Below, one piece after another: positions 38,298 to 48,383 of a DNA stretch of 64,000 nucleotides. How positions within the stretch are numbered: the first letter of the stretch is position 1; each line of letters starts with the position of its first letter. The stretch lies in NCBI RefSeq assembly GCF_022829515.1, contig NZ_JAKSYL010000122.1, forward strand, positions 25,741-89,740, read 5' to 3'. The notes under the pieces are model-generated. The model was not told the origin of the DNA. It ran no database searches and worked only from the letters and a program-made list of their open reading frames with translations. This DNA comes from Methylobacterium sp. J-048 (GTDB taxonomy: Bacteria > Pseudomonadota > Alphaproteobacteria > Rhizobiales > Beijerinckiaceae). The position numbers and the translations under genes were made by a program.

Positions 38298-38441
38298 GCT
38301 CGGGTGCGGCGATGCTGCCACGGGCAACAAGACTTTTACCACGCGGCAATAGAACCTTGGGATAATCTCCGCGTCAGCACTTTGCACAGGGAACGGTTGA
38401 AGGCTCTTAAGCTTTAGACTGCAGGCGTAGCAGGAGGCTTC

Positions 38442-39128
38442 ATGATGTCTCTCGCGGAGGACGGTCGCCCGCTGACTCTGACGTGGCATTACACGCCACG
38501 CGAGATCGTGGCGGACGGTGTGATCCACGGCCTCGGCGTCGTCCTCGGCCTCGCCGGTGCGGTGGCGCTGGTCGCCACGGCCCTCACGGCGCATCTCGGG
38601 TTCGGCGAACGGGCCGCGGTGGTGCTCTACGCCACCGCCCTGGTGCTGATGCTCGGCGTCTCGGCCGTGTACAACCTGTATCCGGTCAGCCCGCGGAAAT
38701 GGCTCCTGCGCCGGGCCGACCATGCGCTGATCTACCTGATGATCGCCGGCACCTACACGCCGCTGGTGGCGCTGGTCGGCTCCGGGACGCGCGCGTACCT
38801 GCTGCTGGCGGTGATCTGGGCGGTCGCCCTCGTCGGGATCGCCGTGAAGCTGTTCCTGCCGGGCCGGTTCGATCGACTCTCGATCGCCCTCTATCTCCTT
38901 CTCGGCTGGAGCGGATTGCTCGCCTACGAATCGGTGATCGCCGCCCTGCAGCCCACGGCCCTGTGGCTGCTGGCGATCGGCGGCCTGCTCTACTCGGTCG
39001 GCGTGCTGTTCCACGTCTGGCGGACCTTGCCGTTCCAGAACGCGATCTGGCACGGCTTCGTGCTCGCCGCCACCGCCTGCCATTACGGCACGATCTGGGC
39101 GAGCCTGAACGGCCTGCCGCTGACATGA
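38442..39128 (+). CDS. Hemolysin III/PAQR-family membrane protein
   Basis: The 228-residue membrane protein has about seven helices and the YqfA/hemolysin III motifs: REIVADGVIHGLGVVLGLAG, SAVYNLYPVSP, RRADHALIYLMIAGTYTPL and a late WHGFVLAATACHYGTIW with the conserved histidines that bind zinc in PAQR proteins. The bacterial function is poorly defined. GGAGG is seven bases before the ATG pair at 38442/38445. It stands alone between ctaA and a glycosyltransferase. Confidence 0.87.
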   Translation: MMSLAEDGRPLTLTWHYTPREIVADGVIHGLGVVLGLAGAVALVATALTAHLGFGERAAVVLYATALVLMLGVSAVYNLYPVSPRKWLLRRADHALIYLMIAGTYTPLVALVGSGTRAYLLLAVIWAVALVGIAVKLFLPGRFDRLSIALYLLLGWSGLLAYESVIAALQPTALWLLAIGGLLYSVGVLFHVWRTLPFQNAIWHGFVLAATACHYGTIWASLNGLPLT

Positions 39129-39257
39129 ATTGATCCACAGCAGTAAAACTCCGCTTACCGTCTCGATGAAAAGGCCGATCCAGCGCGGTCCCGTTTAAGT
39201 TTACTGCGACTGTCGGTGCTCCACATTCCCGGGACTGTTACTCCCGGGAGCGATACC

Positions 39258-40454
39258 GTGGCGGCGAAGCCGAACGAGACCCGAACCACCCAACGCCACC
39301 GCATCCTGCACGTGTTCCGTGCGCCGGTCGGCGGCCTGTTCCGACATGTGATGGACCTCGCCCATCTGCAGGCGGCGGCGGGACACGCGGTCGGCATCGT
39401 CTGCGACGCCACCACGGGCGCCGAGCGCGGCGCGCGTGCCCTGGCCGACCTGATGCCATCGCTGGAACTCGGCCTTCTCCGAATCCCGATGCAGCGCAAC
39501 CCGCACCTGTCCGACTGGACGTGCCTGCGCGCCGTCGCGCGCCGGGCCGGGACCGTCGGGGCGACCGTCCTTCACGGGCACGGCGCCAAGGGCGGCGTCT
39601 ACGCCCGGCTGGCACCGGCCTCGGCGATCCGGGCCTACACGCCCCATGGCGGCAGCTACAATTACCGGCCCGGCAGCGCGCTCCACCGGACCTACATGGC
39701 CGCGGAGGCCGTTCTGGCGCGCCGGACCGATGCGTTCCTGTTCGAGAGCGAGTACGTGGCGGGCCGGCACCGGGCCTTCGTGGGCGGCCCCGAGCAGGTG
39801 ACCCGGATCGTCCATAACGGCATCGCCGAGGCCGAGTTCGCCCCCGTACCCCTGGCCGCTGATGCTGCCGACTTGCTCTATGTCGGTGAATTGCGGGAGG
39901 CGAAGGGCCTGCCCTACCTCCTCGAAGCCCTGGTCCGTCTCCGGGCCGAGGGTCGCGCGCTGCGCCTGCTGATGGTCGGGTCCGGGCCCGATGCGGAGAG
40001 CCTGCGCGCCATGGTCGAGCGGCTGGGCCTCTCGGACGCGGCCTCGTTCGAGCCGCCGCAGGCGATCCGGTCCGTGCTCGCCCGGGGCCGGATCCTGGTG
40101 GTGCCGTCGCTCGCCGAATCCCTGCCCTACGTCGTCCTCGAGGCGGCAGCCGCAGCTCAGCCCCTGGTCGCCACCCGGGTCGGCGGCATCCCTGAAATCT
40201 TCGGGCCGATGGCGGACGACCTCGTCCCGTCACGCGATGCCGGAGCGCTCGCCGGGGCAATCCGCAGAGTGCTCGACGAACCGCCGGCGGTGCTGGCCGC
40301 GCGCGTGTGCGCCTTCAGCGCGTCGATCCACCAGCGCTTCTCGTTGGAGCGCATGGGGGCCGACGTGGTCGCCGGCTACGCGGCCGCGTTCCAGGCCCGC
40401 GCGGAGCGTCGCAGCGTCGGATCGCGCAAATTGGCCCAGGCGCGCACGGCCTGA
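39258..40454 (+). CDS. GT4-family glycosyltransferase
   Basis: The 398-residue GT-B enzyme has an N-terminal acceptor domain (RILHVFRAPVGGLFRHVMDL, then LHGHGAKGGVYARLA). The C-terminal nucleotide-sugar domain has LLYVGELREAKGLPYLLEAL and PSLAESLPYVVLEAAAAAQP, with the conserved EX7E-type Glu pair, then ATRVGGIPEIFG. It adds a sugar to a lipid-linked intermediate on the cytoplasmic face. The GTG at 39258 follows GGGAG at good spacing; the frame is open to another GTG at 39216. The sugar transferase gene downstream suggests exopolysaccharide assembly. Confidence 0.87.
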   Translation: MAAKPNETRTTQRHRILHVFRAPVGGLFRHVMDLAHLQAAAGHAVGIVCDATTGAERGARALADLMPSLELGLLRIPMQRNPHLSDWTCLRAVARRAGTVGATVLHGHGAKGGVYARLAPASAIRAYTPHGGSYNYRPGSALHRTYMAAEAVLARRTDAFLFESEYVAGRHRAFVGGPEQVTRIVHNGIAEAEFAPVPLAADAADLLYVGELREAKGLPYLLEALVRLRAEGRALRLLMVGSGPDAESLRAMVERLGLSDAASFEPPQAIRSVLARGRILVVPSLAESLPYVVLEAAAAAQPLVATRVGGIPEIFGPMADDLVPSRDAGALAGAIRRVLDEPPAVLAARVCAFSASIHQRFSLERMGADVVAGYAAAFQARAERRSVGSRKLAQARTA

Positions 40455-40647
40455 AGCGTCACCACGTCAATGTGATCCCAATCGTGAGCCCGCTTTTAGG
40501 GGCGTACAACCCAAGATGGCTCGCGTTTAGGCTTTTCTATTATGCCCCGTGCAAGGGTCTCGGCTCAGAGCGTCATCTGTCTCCAAGGGTCGGATAGAGA
40601 TGAGGCCCCAGGAGACCCGGACAGACTGCCCCGGGAGGAGCCGACCG

Positions 40648-42159
40648 ATGAGCGCGTTCGATATTCGCGATCTCCTTGAGGTCGCAGGACCTCTCGATGC
40701 CCAAAACGGTGCTGCGCGCGGCGGCGAGACGGCTTCGCTGGCGCATATGCCCGCGGCGATCTCGCCGGTGGTCGTGGCCGGGCTGGTTCGGGCCGTCGAA
40801 CTCACGCTGATCTTCAGCCTGGGCGCGCTCCTGCACCTGCTGATGCTGCGAGGCCGGGTGCCGTTCGGGCTGACCTATGCCGCGGTCATCGGGTTGGTCG
40901 CCGGCCTCACGGTGGCCCTGATCCAGGCTTCGGGCGGCTACCGGATCTCGGCCTTTCGGACCTTCGCGAAGACGGCGATCCGCCTGATCGCGGCCTGGTC
41001 GATGACCTTCCTGATGGTCGCGGCCGTGCTGGTGCTCGCCAAGGTGGCCGATCATTATTCGCGCCTGTGGCTTGCGACGTTCTACGGCACCGGCCTGGCC
41101 GCGCTGCTCGTCGGGCGCTTCATCCTTGCCCGGGTGGTCGATGCGCAGACCCGGGCCGGCCGGTTCGACCGGCGCACCGCGATCGTCGGCGGCGGCAAGC
41201 CGGCCGAGGAGCTGATCGCGGCCCTCGAAGCCCAGAGCGACAGCGGCATCCGCATCGTCGGCGTGTTCGACGACCGCAATGCCGACCGCTCCTCCGACAT
41301 GGTGGCCGGACACAGGAAGCTCGGCAATGTCGACGATCTCGTCGCCTATGCGCGGCATGCCCGGCTCGACCTCATCGTGTTCACGATCCCGATCACCGCC
41401 GAGGCCCGGATCCTCCAGATGCTGGCCAAGCTCTGGGTGCTGCCGATCGACATCCGCCTCTCGGCCCACGCGGCCAAGCTGCGGCTGCGGCCGCGGAGCT
41501 ACTCGTATCTCGGCTCGGTGCCGGTGCTCGACGTGTTCGACCGGCCGATCGCCGATTGGGACGTGGTGCTGAAGGCCTTGTTCGACCGCAGCGTCGGCCT
41601 GATGATGCTGCTGGCCCTGTCGCCGCTCATGATCGCCGTGGCGCTCGCCGTGCGCCTGACCTCGCGCGGGCCGGTGCTGTTCCGGCAGAAGCGCCATGGC
41701 TTCAACAACGAGCTGATCGAGGTGTTCAAGTTCCGGTCGATGTATGTCGATCAATGCGATGCCGGCGCCGCCCGGATGGTCACCCGCGGCGACCCCCGGG
41801 TGACCCCGGTCGGACGCTTTATCCGCAAGACCTCGCTGGACGAGCTGCCGCAGCTGTTCAACGTGCTGAAGGGCGACCTGTCCCTGGTCGGGCCGCGCCC
41901 GCACGCGCTCCAGGCGAAGGCCGCCAATACGCTCTACGACCAGGTGGTCGACGGCTATTTCGCCCGCCACAAGGTGAAGCCCGGCATCACCGGCTGGGCC
42001 CAGGTCAACGGCTGGCGCGGCGAGACCGACACCTCCGAGAAGCTGCAGCGCCGGGTCGAGCACGACCTGTTCTACATCGAGAACTGGTCGGTTCTGCTCG
42101 ATCTGCAGATCCTGCTGACCACGCCGTTCGCGTTGTTCAAGACCGAGAACGCGTATTGA
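40648..42159 (+). CDS. Undecaprenyl-phosphate sugar phosphotransferase (WcaJ/EpsE-type)
   Basis: The 503-residue enzyme has four to five N-terminal membrane helices (about 45-165), a nucleotide-binding-like middle domain ([20 protein letters not shown]) and a fifth helix. The catalytic bacterial sugar transferase domain follows: [48 protein letters not shown] and [15 protein letters not shown]. It transfers the first sugar phosphate to the lipid carrier. The ATG at 40648 has GGGAGGAG nine bases upstream; the frame is open to 40549. It probably starts the repeat unit exported by the Wza/Wzc-like proteins. Confidence 0.92.
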   Translation: MSAFDIRDLLEVAGPLDAQNGAARGGETASLAHMPAAISPVVVAGLVRAVELTLIFSLGALLHLLMLRGRVPFGLTYAAVIGLVAGLTVALIQASGGYRISAFRTFAKTAIRLIAAWSMTFLMVAAVLVLAKVADHYSRLWLATFYGTGLAALLVGRFILARVVDAQTRAGRFDRRTAIVGGGKPAEELIAALEAQSDSGIRIVGVFDDRNADRSSDMVAGHRKLGNVDDLVAYARHARLDLIVFTIPITAEARILQMLAKLWVLPIDIRLSAHAAKLRLRPRSYSYLGSVPVLDVFDRPIADWDVVLKALFDRSVGLMMLLALSPLMIAVALAVRLTSRGPVLFRQKRHGFNNELIEVFKFRSMYVDQCDAGAARMVTRGDPRVTPVGRFIRKTSLDELPQLFNVLKGDLSLVGPRPHALQAKAANTLYDQVVDGYFARHKVKPGITGWAQVNGWRGETDTSEKLQRRVEHDLFYIENWSVLLDLQILLTTPFALFKTENAY

Positions 42160-42205
42160 GCGTTCGGCCGGCGCCGTCCGGGGCGCCGACCGACGCCGTC
42201 GGCCC

Positions 42206-42559
42206 CTACGGCAGCGCGCCGGCCTTCTCCTTGGCCTGCATGATCGTGTTGCGGCAGGCCTCGGCGTTGCCGGCCTTGTCCTCTTCGGCGGCCTTCGCCA
42301 CAAGCTTCTTGGCCTCGTCGACGCCCGAGGCGGTGGGCTTCACGGCGGCATCGCCCTTGGTCAGGGCCGGCGGGGTCGCGAGCGCCTTGTCGGAATGCGA
42401 CGAGGTCGTGCCGCCGGGCGGCGTCGTGCCGGTCACCGAGGCGGCGCCGGCGCTGTCGAGGCGCTTCTGCAGCGTGGACACCTCGTCGGCGCACGGGGTC
42501 GCCAAGGCCGGGGTGGCGGCGGCGAGAGCCAGGGCGGCGAGCGCGAATCTCATCATCAT
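42206..42559 (-). CDS. Small exported hypothetical protein next to the lut-type cluster
   Basis: The 117-residue product has a signal peptide (FALAALALAAATPALATPC), two Cys (near 24 and 102) and an Ala/Lys/Thr-rich helical mature part. Three successive ATG codons (42559, 42556, 42553) can start it. It lies where, as I recall, M. extorquens has lanM and a further small gene after lutH. It has no DxDxDG EF-hand loops and is not lanmodulin. Function is unknown. Confidence 0.6.
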   Translation of the reverse strand: MMMRFALAALALAAATPALATPCADEVSTLQKRLDSAGAASVTGTTPPGGTTSSHSDKALATPPALTKGDAAVKPTASGVDEAKKLVAKAAEEDKAGNAEACRNTIMQAKEKAGALP

Positions 42560-42776
42560 CGAGGCGTTTCTCCACGTCGTTCGGGGGGCGTGCTCGGGCG
42601 CGACCCACCGCGATGTCCGGGGGCGGCCGAAGCGTCTGTCGCTCCCGAATGAGACGCGGGGCGCCGGGGCGCGTTCCTGAGGCGTGAGGCCGCACGGTGG
42701 CGCTTGGAAACGCGAAGGGCGCCCCGCCCGGTCCGAAGACCGCGCGGAGCGCCCTGCCCTGACGCCGTTCGAGCGT

Positions 42777-45350
42777 TCAGTACTTGCGGATGATCGGCTC
42801 GGCCGACATCGGCACCGGGTCGGCGCCGAAGGCGTAGCGGATGCCGCCATAGATCGAGAGCGGCTGCGCCAGGGTCGTGGTCCGCGGGTCGCTGATCCGC
42901 AGGTTGCCGGCCACCGCGCCCGGCTCGGCGAAGGTGCCGAAGGTGGCGTAGCGGTTGTTGGTCAGGTTGGTGATCAGACCGAACACTTCCAGGTTCTTGG
43001 TGACCTGATACTTCGTCTGGAAGTTCATGACGTAGTAGGGCGGCAGCTTGCGGTTCAGGTTGGACTCGTCGCCGCGGTAATAGGACGACGAGAACGCCTG
43101 CAGGTAGAGGCCGACCTGCCAGTTCGGGGTGAGGAAGTAATCGAACCCGGCCTTGAACTGATGCGGCGGAACCAGCGGCACGACGTTGCCCTTGCGGACC
43201 TGGATCGCGCCGTCATCCGAGAGCGGATTGTTGGGCGAGGACAGGGTGCCGTTGAACTGGAAGGTGGCGTCGACCAGGGCGTAGTTGGCGTAGACCTTCA
43301 GGTAGTCGGCCGTGTACTCGCCGCCGACCTCGATGCCCTGGCGCTGGGTCGAGGGCACGTTCACGAAATAGGCGCGGGCGGTGTTGCCGGGGGTGGCGAG
43401 CGACAGGATGTCGTTGGTCAGGTCGGTGCGGAAGGCGCCGATCTTGTAGGTGATGATGCCGCCGTCATAGGTGTTCGGCAGCTGGCCGCGGAAGCCGACC
43501 TCGTAGGTCCGCCCGGTCACCTGCTTGAGCGGCGGATCGGCCACCAGCGAGTTCGGCAGCAGGCAGGGCTGGTTCGGGTTGGCGCAGGCCAGTTCCAGCG
43601 GCGTCGGCGCGCGGTTCGATTCCGAGTAGCTGCCGTAGAGGTTCAGCGCGTCGGCGAAGCGGTAGGTCAGGCCGGCGACCGGATTGATCTTGTTGTAATA
43701 GTGCGTGCCGGTCACGTCCGGCGAGAACCCGGTCAGGTCCTCGCTCTCGATCCGGGCGAAGTTGAGCCGGGCGCCGGCGGTGAGCGACAGACGGTCGGTC
43801 ACGTCGAGGGTGTCGAGGGTGTAGAGGCCCATATAGACGTTCGAGCCGCTGACCGAGCTCGGCGCGATGCCGAGCGCCGCGGCGCTCCGGATCTGCGTCG
43901 TGCCGAGGCCGGGAATTGTGCCGTAATAGGGGTTGTTCGGATCGGTGGTGATCGACAGGTTCGGGTTGATCACGCCGAGGGTGCTGGACGACTTGAACGA
44001 GTAGTTCGCGGTATCGATGCTGCCGCCGACCACGAAGGTGTTGGGCAGGCCGAACACCCGGTCGCGGTTGGCCGCCTGCAGCGAGCCGCCGAAGCCCGTG
44101 GCCTCCGTCTTGGTCACGTCCAGGGTGCCGTACGGGATGTTGGCCCGGAACGGGATGCGCTGGTTCTGCTGTCCGAGCAGCAGGAACTGGTTGCGGAACG
44201 CGTTCTGCGACTGGCCGGCCGCGGGGCTGAAGCCGTCATCCTCGTAGCAGAGGAAGCCGCGGTAGCTGGAACGCGAGCTGCAATTCTCGAAGTTGCCGTC
44301 GTTGCCGTCGACGTAGGTCTGGCTGAAGCGGCGGAAATAGGCGTTGCCGGCCAGATCCCAGGTCGGCGAGATATCGACCCGGCCGGTGAGCTGGATGGTG
44401 CCGACATCCGTGGTGGTGGTCTGCGGGTAGGTGAAGATCGCCCGCGGGTCGCGATGGGTGAAGTCCACCGGCGTGGCGGCGGCGGCGCCGAAATAGCTGC
44501 GGGCGGCGAGCCCGATCAGGTGGAACTCCGAGTCCTGCGAGCGGTAGCCGATATCGCCGTAGAGCCGACCGATCGTGCTCGGGCTCTCGTAGCGCCAGCC
44601 GCGGTCGTTCAGGCCGTCGCCGGTGAAGTACACGCTCCACGGGCCGGAGACCTTGCCGTATTCCAGGGAGCCGGCGATGCGGCCGTCGGAGCCGCCATAG
44701 GCGGTGATCTCGGTGCCCTGCCAGGTGAAGCCGTTCTTCATCTGGATGTTGATCGCGCCGCCCAGCGCGTTGAGGCCGAAGACCGGGTTGCCGGTGACGA
44801 CATCGATCCGCTGGATCGCCTGCGGCGGGATCAGGTCGAAGTTGACGATGTCGCCGAAGGCTTCGTTGATGCGCACGCCGTTCTGGTAGACGGCTAGGCC
44901 CTGCGGCACGCCCTGGACCGGTGAGGCGGTGAAGCCGCGATAGGTCACGTCCGGCCGGTTCGAGTTGCCCTGCGAGTCCGACAGGTTCAGGCCGGGCGTG
45001 CGCCGGGCGAGGGTCGCCACGACGTTGTCGGTGCCGCGGTCGACCGTGATGTCGCTGGCCGTGACGGTCTCGACGGTGCTCGGGATCTTGTAGAGCGGCT
45101 GCTCGCTGCCCCGGAGACGGACCGGGCCGACCGGCGGCAGCGCCGAACCCGCTGGCGCCAGCCCACCCGGGCCGTCGAGGTTCTGGACGCGGCTCGAATT
45201 GCCGCCGCCCGAACCGACCGGCGACGTCGAGACGACGCTGATCTCACCAAGGGTCACGGCATTCTGCGCCAGTGCGGCGCCGGGCAGCATCGCCCCACCC
45301 AGAACCGACGCCGACGCGACCAGGCTGCTCCGAAGCGCCCTCAATGACAT
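42777..45350 (-). CDS. lutH: TonB-dependent outer-membrane receptor (LutH-like)
   Basis: The 857-residue protein has a signal peptide ending near GAALAQNA, a TonB-box-like LGEISVVS, a plug domain (ETVTASDITVDRGTDNVVAT, GVRINEAFGDIVNFDLIPP, GNPVFGLNALGGAINI) and a long beta-barrel with many aromatic-rich strands. It ends RKY rather than the usual Phe. Gene order and neighbours match the lut cluster, in which LutH takes up lanthanides, probably as a chelate. The name rests on that synteny and family. The ATG at 45350 follows AAGGGG; an in-frame extension to 45464 is rejected. Confidence 0.8.
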   Translation of the reverse strand: MSLRALRSSLVASASVLGGAMLPGAALAQNAVTLGEISVVSTSPVGSGGGNSSRVQNLDGPGGLAPAGSALPPVGPVRLRGSEQPLYKIPSTVETVTASDITVDRGTDNVVATLARRTPGLNLSDSQGNSNRPDVTYRGFTASPVQGVPQGLAVYQNGVRINEAFGDIVNFDLIPPQAIQRIDVVTGNPVFGLNALGGAINIQMKNGFTWQGTEITAYGGSDGRIAGSLEYGKVSGPWSVYFTGDGLNDRGWRYESPSTIGRLYGDIGYRSQDSEFHLIGLAARSYFGAAAATPVDFTHRDPRAIFTYPQTTTTDVGTIQLTGRVDISPTWDLAGNAYFRRFSQTYVDGNDGNFENCSSRSSYRGFLCYEDDGFSPAAGQSQNAFRNQFLLLGQQNQRIPFRANIPYGTLDVTKTEATGFGGSLQAANRDRVFGLPNTFVVGGSIDTANYSFKSSSTLGVINPNLSITTDPNNPYYGTIPGLGTTQIRSAAALGIAPSSVSGSNVYMGLYTLDTLDVTDRLSLTAGARLNFARIESEDLTGFSPDVTGTHYYNKINPVAGLTYRFADALNLYGSYSESNRAPTPLELACANPNQPCLLPNSLVADPPLKQVTGRTYEVGFRGQLPNTYDGGIITYKIGAFRTDLTNDILSLATPGNTARAYFVNVPSTQRQGIEVGGEYTADYLKVYANYALVDATFQFNGTLSSPNNPLSDDGAIQVRKGNVVPLVPPHQFKAGFDYFLTPNWQVGLYLQAFSSSYYRGDESNLNRKLPPYYVMNFQTKYQVTKNLEVFGLITNLTNNRYATFGTFAEPGAVAGNLRISDPRTTTLAQPLSIYGGIRYAFGADPVPMSAEPIIRKY

Positions 45351-45606
45351 CCCAAACCCCTTGCCTTGAACCCACGCTCGTTTCTGCCGAGCTTGCGGAC
45401 ACTCTTGGCGGGTGAAGGAAAAGGACACAATTGATCTGAAACCACGCAGGCCCTGTTTCAGCAACCTTTCCGAAATACCGATCTCGAAGGAAGAAGCACG
45501 TGCTTTAACAGCAACAGTTTTTGCAACGATTTCAGAGACTTAGGGATAATTTGGCAAGCCTGGCGGGAAGATTCGGCAATCGACCGACGCCCCCCCTGGG
45601 GCCCGA

Positions 45607-46245
45607 TCAGAGCCGCGCCTGAATCACGCGCGCGATCTCGCCGAGCCGCTGCTCCAGCAACTGCGGAACCTCGCAGACATAGGTCAGCGACTGGCTGCGC
45701 TCCTGGAAGATCCGCCGGTCCCAGGCGAACTTGGTCTCGAGCTCCGACTGGTCCTTCGGCAGCTCGGTGGCGTCCGTGGCGCTCGGGGCGTCCTTGGTCT
45801 GGCTGATCTTGTCGGCCTCGTCGCGGATCCGCTCGGCCATGCGACGCTGGCCCTGGGCGTAGCGGGCGATCCCGCCCATGACCTTGTCGCGCTCGCCGTT
45901 GATGACCTCGAACACCCCCGCGTAGACATGGGTCAGGGACTTGGCCTTGGCCTCTTTATCGGCGCCGAGCTTGCCGACGAACCCGTCGAGCAGCGGGCCG
46001 ACCTCGGGCAGCTCGGTGCGCCGGGACGCGATCTTCTGGGCGAGCACCGCCGCGTCGTTGTCGCTGCCCCAATCGCCGGCGGCCGCGATGTCGGGACCGG
46101 TCCAGAACTGGCCGGGGCTCAGGGTCGCGACCTTGCGCTGGACGCAGGGCCAGTCCGGATCCTGCCGGGGCTGGGCGAGGACGGGACCCGCCATCAGCGC
46201 GAGGCCGAGGGCGGGGACGAGGAGGCGGGCAGCGATACGGGTCAT
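45607..46245 (-). CDS. lutG: Exported protein of the lut-type cluster (LutG position)
   Basis: The 212-residue protein has a signal peptide (LLVPALGLALMAGPVLAQ) and a mature part opening DPDWPCVQRKVATLSPGQFW. It continues as mostly helical sequence with HVYAGVFEVINGERDKVMGG and a second Cys in TYVCEVPQLLEQRL. No catalytic motif is recognised. It starts 12 bases after the permease stop and lies between permease and receptor genes, the place of lutG. The symbol is assigned by gene order only. A periplasmic role beside the transporter is likely. Confidence 0.7.
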   Translation of the reverse strand: MTRIAARLLVPALGLALMAGPVLAQPRQDPDWPCVQRKVATLSPGQFWTGPDIAAAGDWGSDNDAAVLAQKIASRRTELPEVGPLLDGFVGKLGADKEAKAKSLTHVYAGVFEVINGERDKVMGGIARYAQGQRRMAERIRDEADKISQTKDAPSATDATELPKDQSELETKFAWDRRIFQERSQSLTYVCEVPQLLEQRLGEIARVIQARL

Positions 46246-46256
46246 CGGGGGTTCCG

Positions 46257-47147
46257 TCAGTTGGTGTCGCCGGCCGGGCCGCCCCGCCGGGCCATGATGC
46301 CGCGACCGGGATCGTAGGCGACGACCGCCATGCCGAAGAAGGCGAGGGTCACGCCGATCACGACCGCGCAGGCGACCGGCTCGAACTGGACGTAGAGGGC
46401 GAAGCGCACGAGCTGGACCGCGTGGCTGAATGGGTTCAACTCGCAGATCCAGTAGAGCGTCTCCGAGGATTCCCGGATCCGCCACAGGGGGTAGAGCGCC
46501 GAGGAGGCGAAGAACATCGGGAAGATCACGAAATTCATCACGCTGGCGAAGTTCTCGAGCTGCCGGACCAGCGACGACAGGAACAGGCCGATCGCCCCGA
46601 GCATGAGCCCCGAGGCCAGGAAGGCCGGGAGCGCTGCCAAGTATCCGAGCGGCGGGATGTCGGTCTCCCAGAAATACGCCACCGCCAGGAACGCGTAGGC
46701 CTGCACGATCGACACCGAGACGCCGGCGATCAGTTTGGCGAGCAGCAGCAGCCAGCGCGGATAGGGCGAGGTCAGCAGCACCTTCATCGAGCCGACCTCG
46801 CGGTCGTAGACCATCGAGAGCGAGGATTGCATGCCGTTGAACAGCTGGATCATTACGGCCAGCCCCGGCACCACGTAGACTTCGTAGAGCACGTAGGTCT
46901 GGTAGGGCGGCTCGATCGAGACCCCGAGGGTGTTGCGGAACCCCGCCGCGAAGATGAACAGCCAGACCAGCGGCCGGACCAGGGCCGAGAAGAACCGCTC
47001 CTTCTGATTGAAGAAGCGCAACAGTTCCCGCCGGACGATGCCGCCGAGGCAGATCAGGTAGCCGACCGCATCGAGCCGGCCCATCTGGCGGGCGGTTTCT
47101 TTTGGGGACGGGGCCGTGGGGACGGTGGTGGCGAGGGGCGTCGTCAT
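46257..47147 (-). CDS. lutF: ABC-2 type transporter permease (LutF position)
   Basis: The 296-residue membrane protein has six helices of the ABC-2 family, with the conserved cytoplasmic segment RELLRFFNQKERFFSALVRP, then MVYDREVGSMKVLLTSP and LNPFSHAVQLVRFALY near the end. It pairs with the ATPase gene upstream. Related genes occur with PQQ-dependent alcohol oxidation systems. In the lut cluster the corresponding subunit is needed for lanthanide-dependent growth, as I recall. Note that ABC-2 permeases are usually exporters, so the transport direction is not obvious. Confidence 0.82.
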   Translation of the reverse strand: MTTPLATTVPTAPSPKETARQMGRLDAVGYLICLGGIVRRELLRFFNQKERFFSALVRPLVWLFIFAAGFRNTLGVSIEPPYQTYVLYEVYVVPGLAVMIQLFNGMQSSLSMVYDREVGSMKVLLTSPYPRWLLLLAKLIAGVSVSIVQAYAFLAVAYFWETDIPPLGYLAALPAFLASGLMLGAIGLFLSSLVRQLENFASVMNFVIFPMFFASSALYPLWRIRESSETLYWICELNPFSHAVQLVRFALYVQFEPVACAVVIGVTLAFFGMAVVAYDPGRGIMARRGGPAGDTN

Positions 47148-47218
47148 GTGAGCTGGCCCATGCGCAGGCAGGCGCCTTTGATTTCGCAGCGAGGGCTACG
47201 ACCAGAAACACGCGCTGT

Positions 47219-47392
47219 TCCCTCCCCCCGCTGCGGGGGAGGGTGGCCCCCGAAGGGGGTCGGGAGAGGGGCAGCGCGACGATGCAGGATGTGGTTGGCG
47301 TTGCGACCCTTCCGGATACGGCGCTCCCCTCTCCCGACCCGGCCTGACGGCAGGCCCACACTCCCCCGCAGAGGGGAGAGGGAGAGCGCGCG
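47219..47392. repeat. 174-bp palindromic element between lutE- and lutF-like genes
   Basis: The element has two inverted arms of about 50 bases: the left contains ctgcgggggagggtggcccc and gggagagggg, the right carries the mirror sequence ending in cagaggggagaggga. A second copy of the same length and layout lies at 48384-48557. It starts 18 bases after the ATPase gene stop, within the apparent operon, and would form a strong RNA hairpin. I recall similar repeats scattered between genes in Methylobacterium and other Rhizobiales. Confidence 0.75.
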
Positions 47393-47409
47393 TATCGTAC
47401 GGTCGCCCA

Positions 47410-48150
47410 TCACGCCGCCGCCCTCTTCGGTTCGGCGACGAGGCGGCGGAAGGCGTCGGCGAGGTTCTCGCCCGGCGCGCCGATGTCCCCGGCCCGGCCC
47501 CGGGCGACGATCCGGCCCCGGTGCAGCACCACGGCGTCGTCCTCCGAGGAGATCTCCTCGAAAATGTGGGTCGCCCAGAGGACCGACAGGCCCTCCTCGC
47601 GCACCAGGGCGCGCACGATCGCCACGATATCGGCCCGGGATTCGAGGTCGAGGCCGACGGTCGGCTCGTCGAGCAGCAGCAGGTCCGGCCGGTGGATCAG
47701 CGAGCGGGCGATCTCGATCCGGCGCGACTGGCCGCCCGAGAGGGTGCGGACTTTGTCGTGGCGCCGATCCGCCAGCCCGACCCGGTCGAGCAGCGTACCG
47801 ACCCGCAGCTTGCCGGCCTTGCGGGCGATGCCGTGGAGGCTGGCGTGATAGAGCAGGTTCTGCTCGACAGTCAGGTCGGTATCCAGCGTCCGGGCCTGGA
47901 ACACCACGCCGAGCCGGGCCAGCGCCCGGGATGGCTCGCGGTCGAGGCCGTGGCCGAAGATCGAGACCCGACCGCTCTGATTGGTGTAGAGCCGGGTGAT
48001 CACCGAGAACAACGTGGTCTTGCCGGCACCGTTGGGCCCGAGCAGGGCCGCGAAGCGCCCGCGCTCCACCGTGAGCGACACGTCGTCCAGCGCGGCACGC
48101 GCACCGAACCGGTGACCGACATGCTCGACCAGCAGCGCCGCCTCGCTCAT
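47410..48150 (-). CDS. lutE: ABC transporter ATP-binding protein (LutE position)
   Basis: The 246-residue ATPase has Walker A GPNGAGKTT (about residue 38), signature LSGGQSRRIEIARSL, Walker B LLLLDEPTVGLDL and switch His in WATHIF. It resembles the ATPase found in PQQ-dependent alcohol oxidation clusters. Its ATG at 48150 overlaps the preceding gene by four bases. The much longer frame upstream reads through the palindromic element and is not coding. It drives the ABC-2 permease. Confidence 0.85.
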   Translation of the reverse strand: MSEAALLVEHVGHRFGARAALDDVSLTVERGRFAALLGPNGAGKTTLFSVITRLYTNQSGRVSIFGHGLDREPSRALARLGVVFQARTLDTDLTVEQNLLYHASLHGIARKAGKLRVGTLLDRVGLADRRHDKVRTLSGGQSRRIEIARSLIHRPDLLLLDEPTVGLDLESRADIVAIVRALVREEGLSVLWATHIFEEISSEDDAVVLHRGRIVARGRAGDIGAPGENLADAFRRLVAEPKRAAA

Positions 48151-48374
48151 CGGCCGAGCGCCCTGCGGGCATCCGCGACCGCGTCGAGGCACTCGTCGAA
48201 CTCGCCCTCCTTCTGCTCCCGCTCGGCGACCCGGAGGGCCTTTTTGAGTTTTGGGAGAGCGGCTTCGGACGGGTTTGCCGCAAGCGCATCGCGGATCATC
48301 GTGATGCCTTCGGCGCAGGACGCCGCGTCGTCGGCCGCGTAGGCGGGCGTGATCAGAACGAAGCTGAACAGCAT
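48147..48374 (-). CDS. lutD: Small exported protein of the lut-type cluster (LutD position)
   Basis: The 75-residue product has a signal peptide (MLFSFVLITPAYA), then a small helical domain with two Cys (ASCAEGITMIRDALA, EFDECLDAVADARRAL), compatible with one disulphide in the periplasm. The ATG at 48374 is nine bases downstream of a GGGGGAGGGGG tract that belongs to the palindromic element beside it, so that element seems to supply the ribosome binding site. The symbol follows gene order only; function is unknown. Confidence 0.65.
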   Translation of the reverse strand: MLFSFVLITPAYAADDAASCAEGITMIRDALAANPSEAALPKLKKALRVAEREQKEGEFDECLDAVADARRALGR

Positions 48375-48383
48375 AAGCGCGAA

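Noticed and set aside
42206..42559. Lanmodulin next to the TonB receptor
   Set aside because: The protein has a signal peptide and a suitable size but no DxDxDG EF-hand loop.
45607..47361. 584-residue fusion of an exported protein with upstream sequence
   Set aside because: The upstream part is a shadow of the permease gene in another frame. The true start is the ATG at 46245, directly before a signal peptide.
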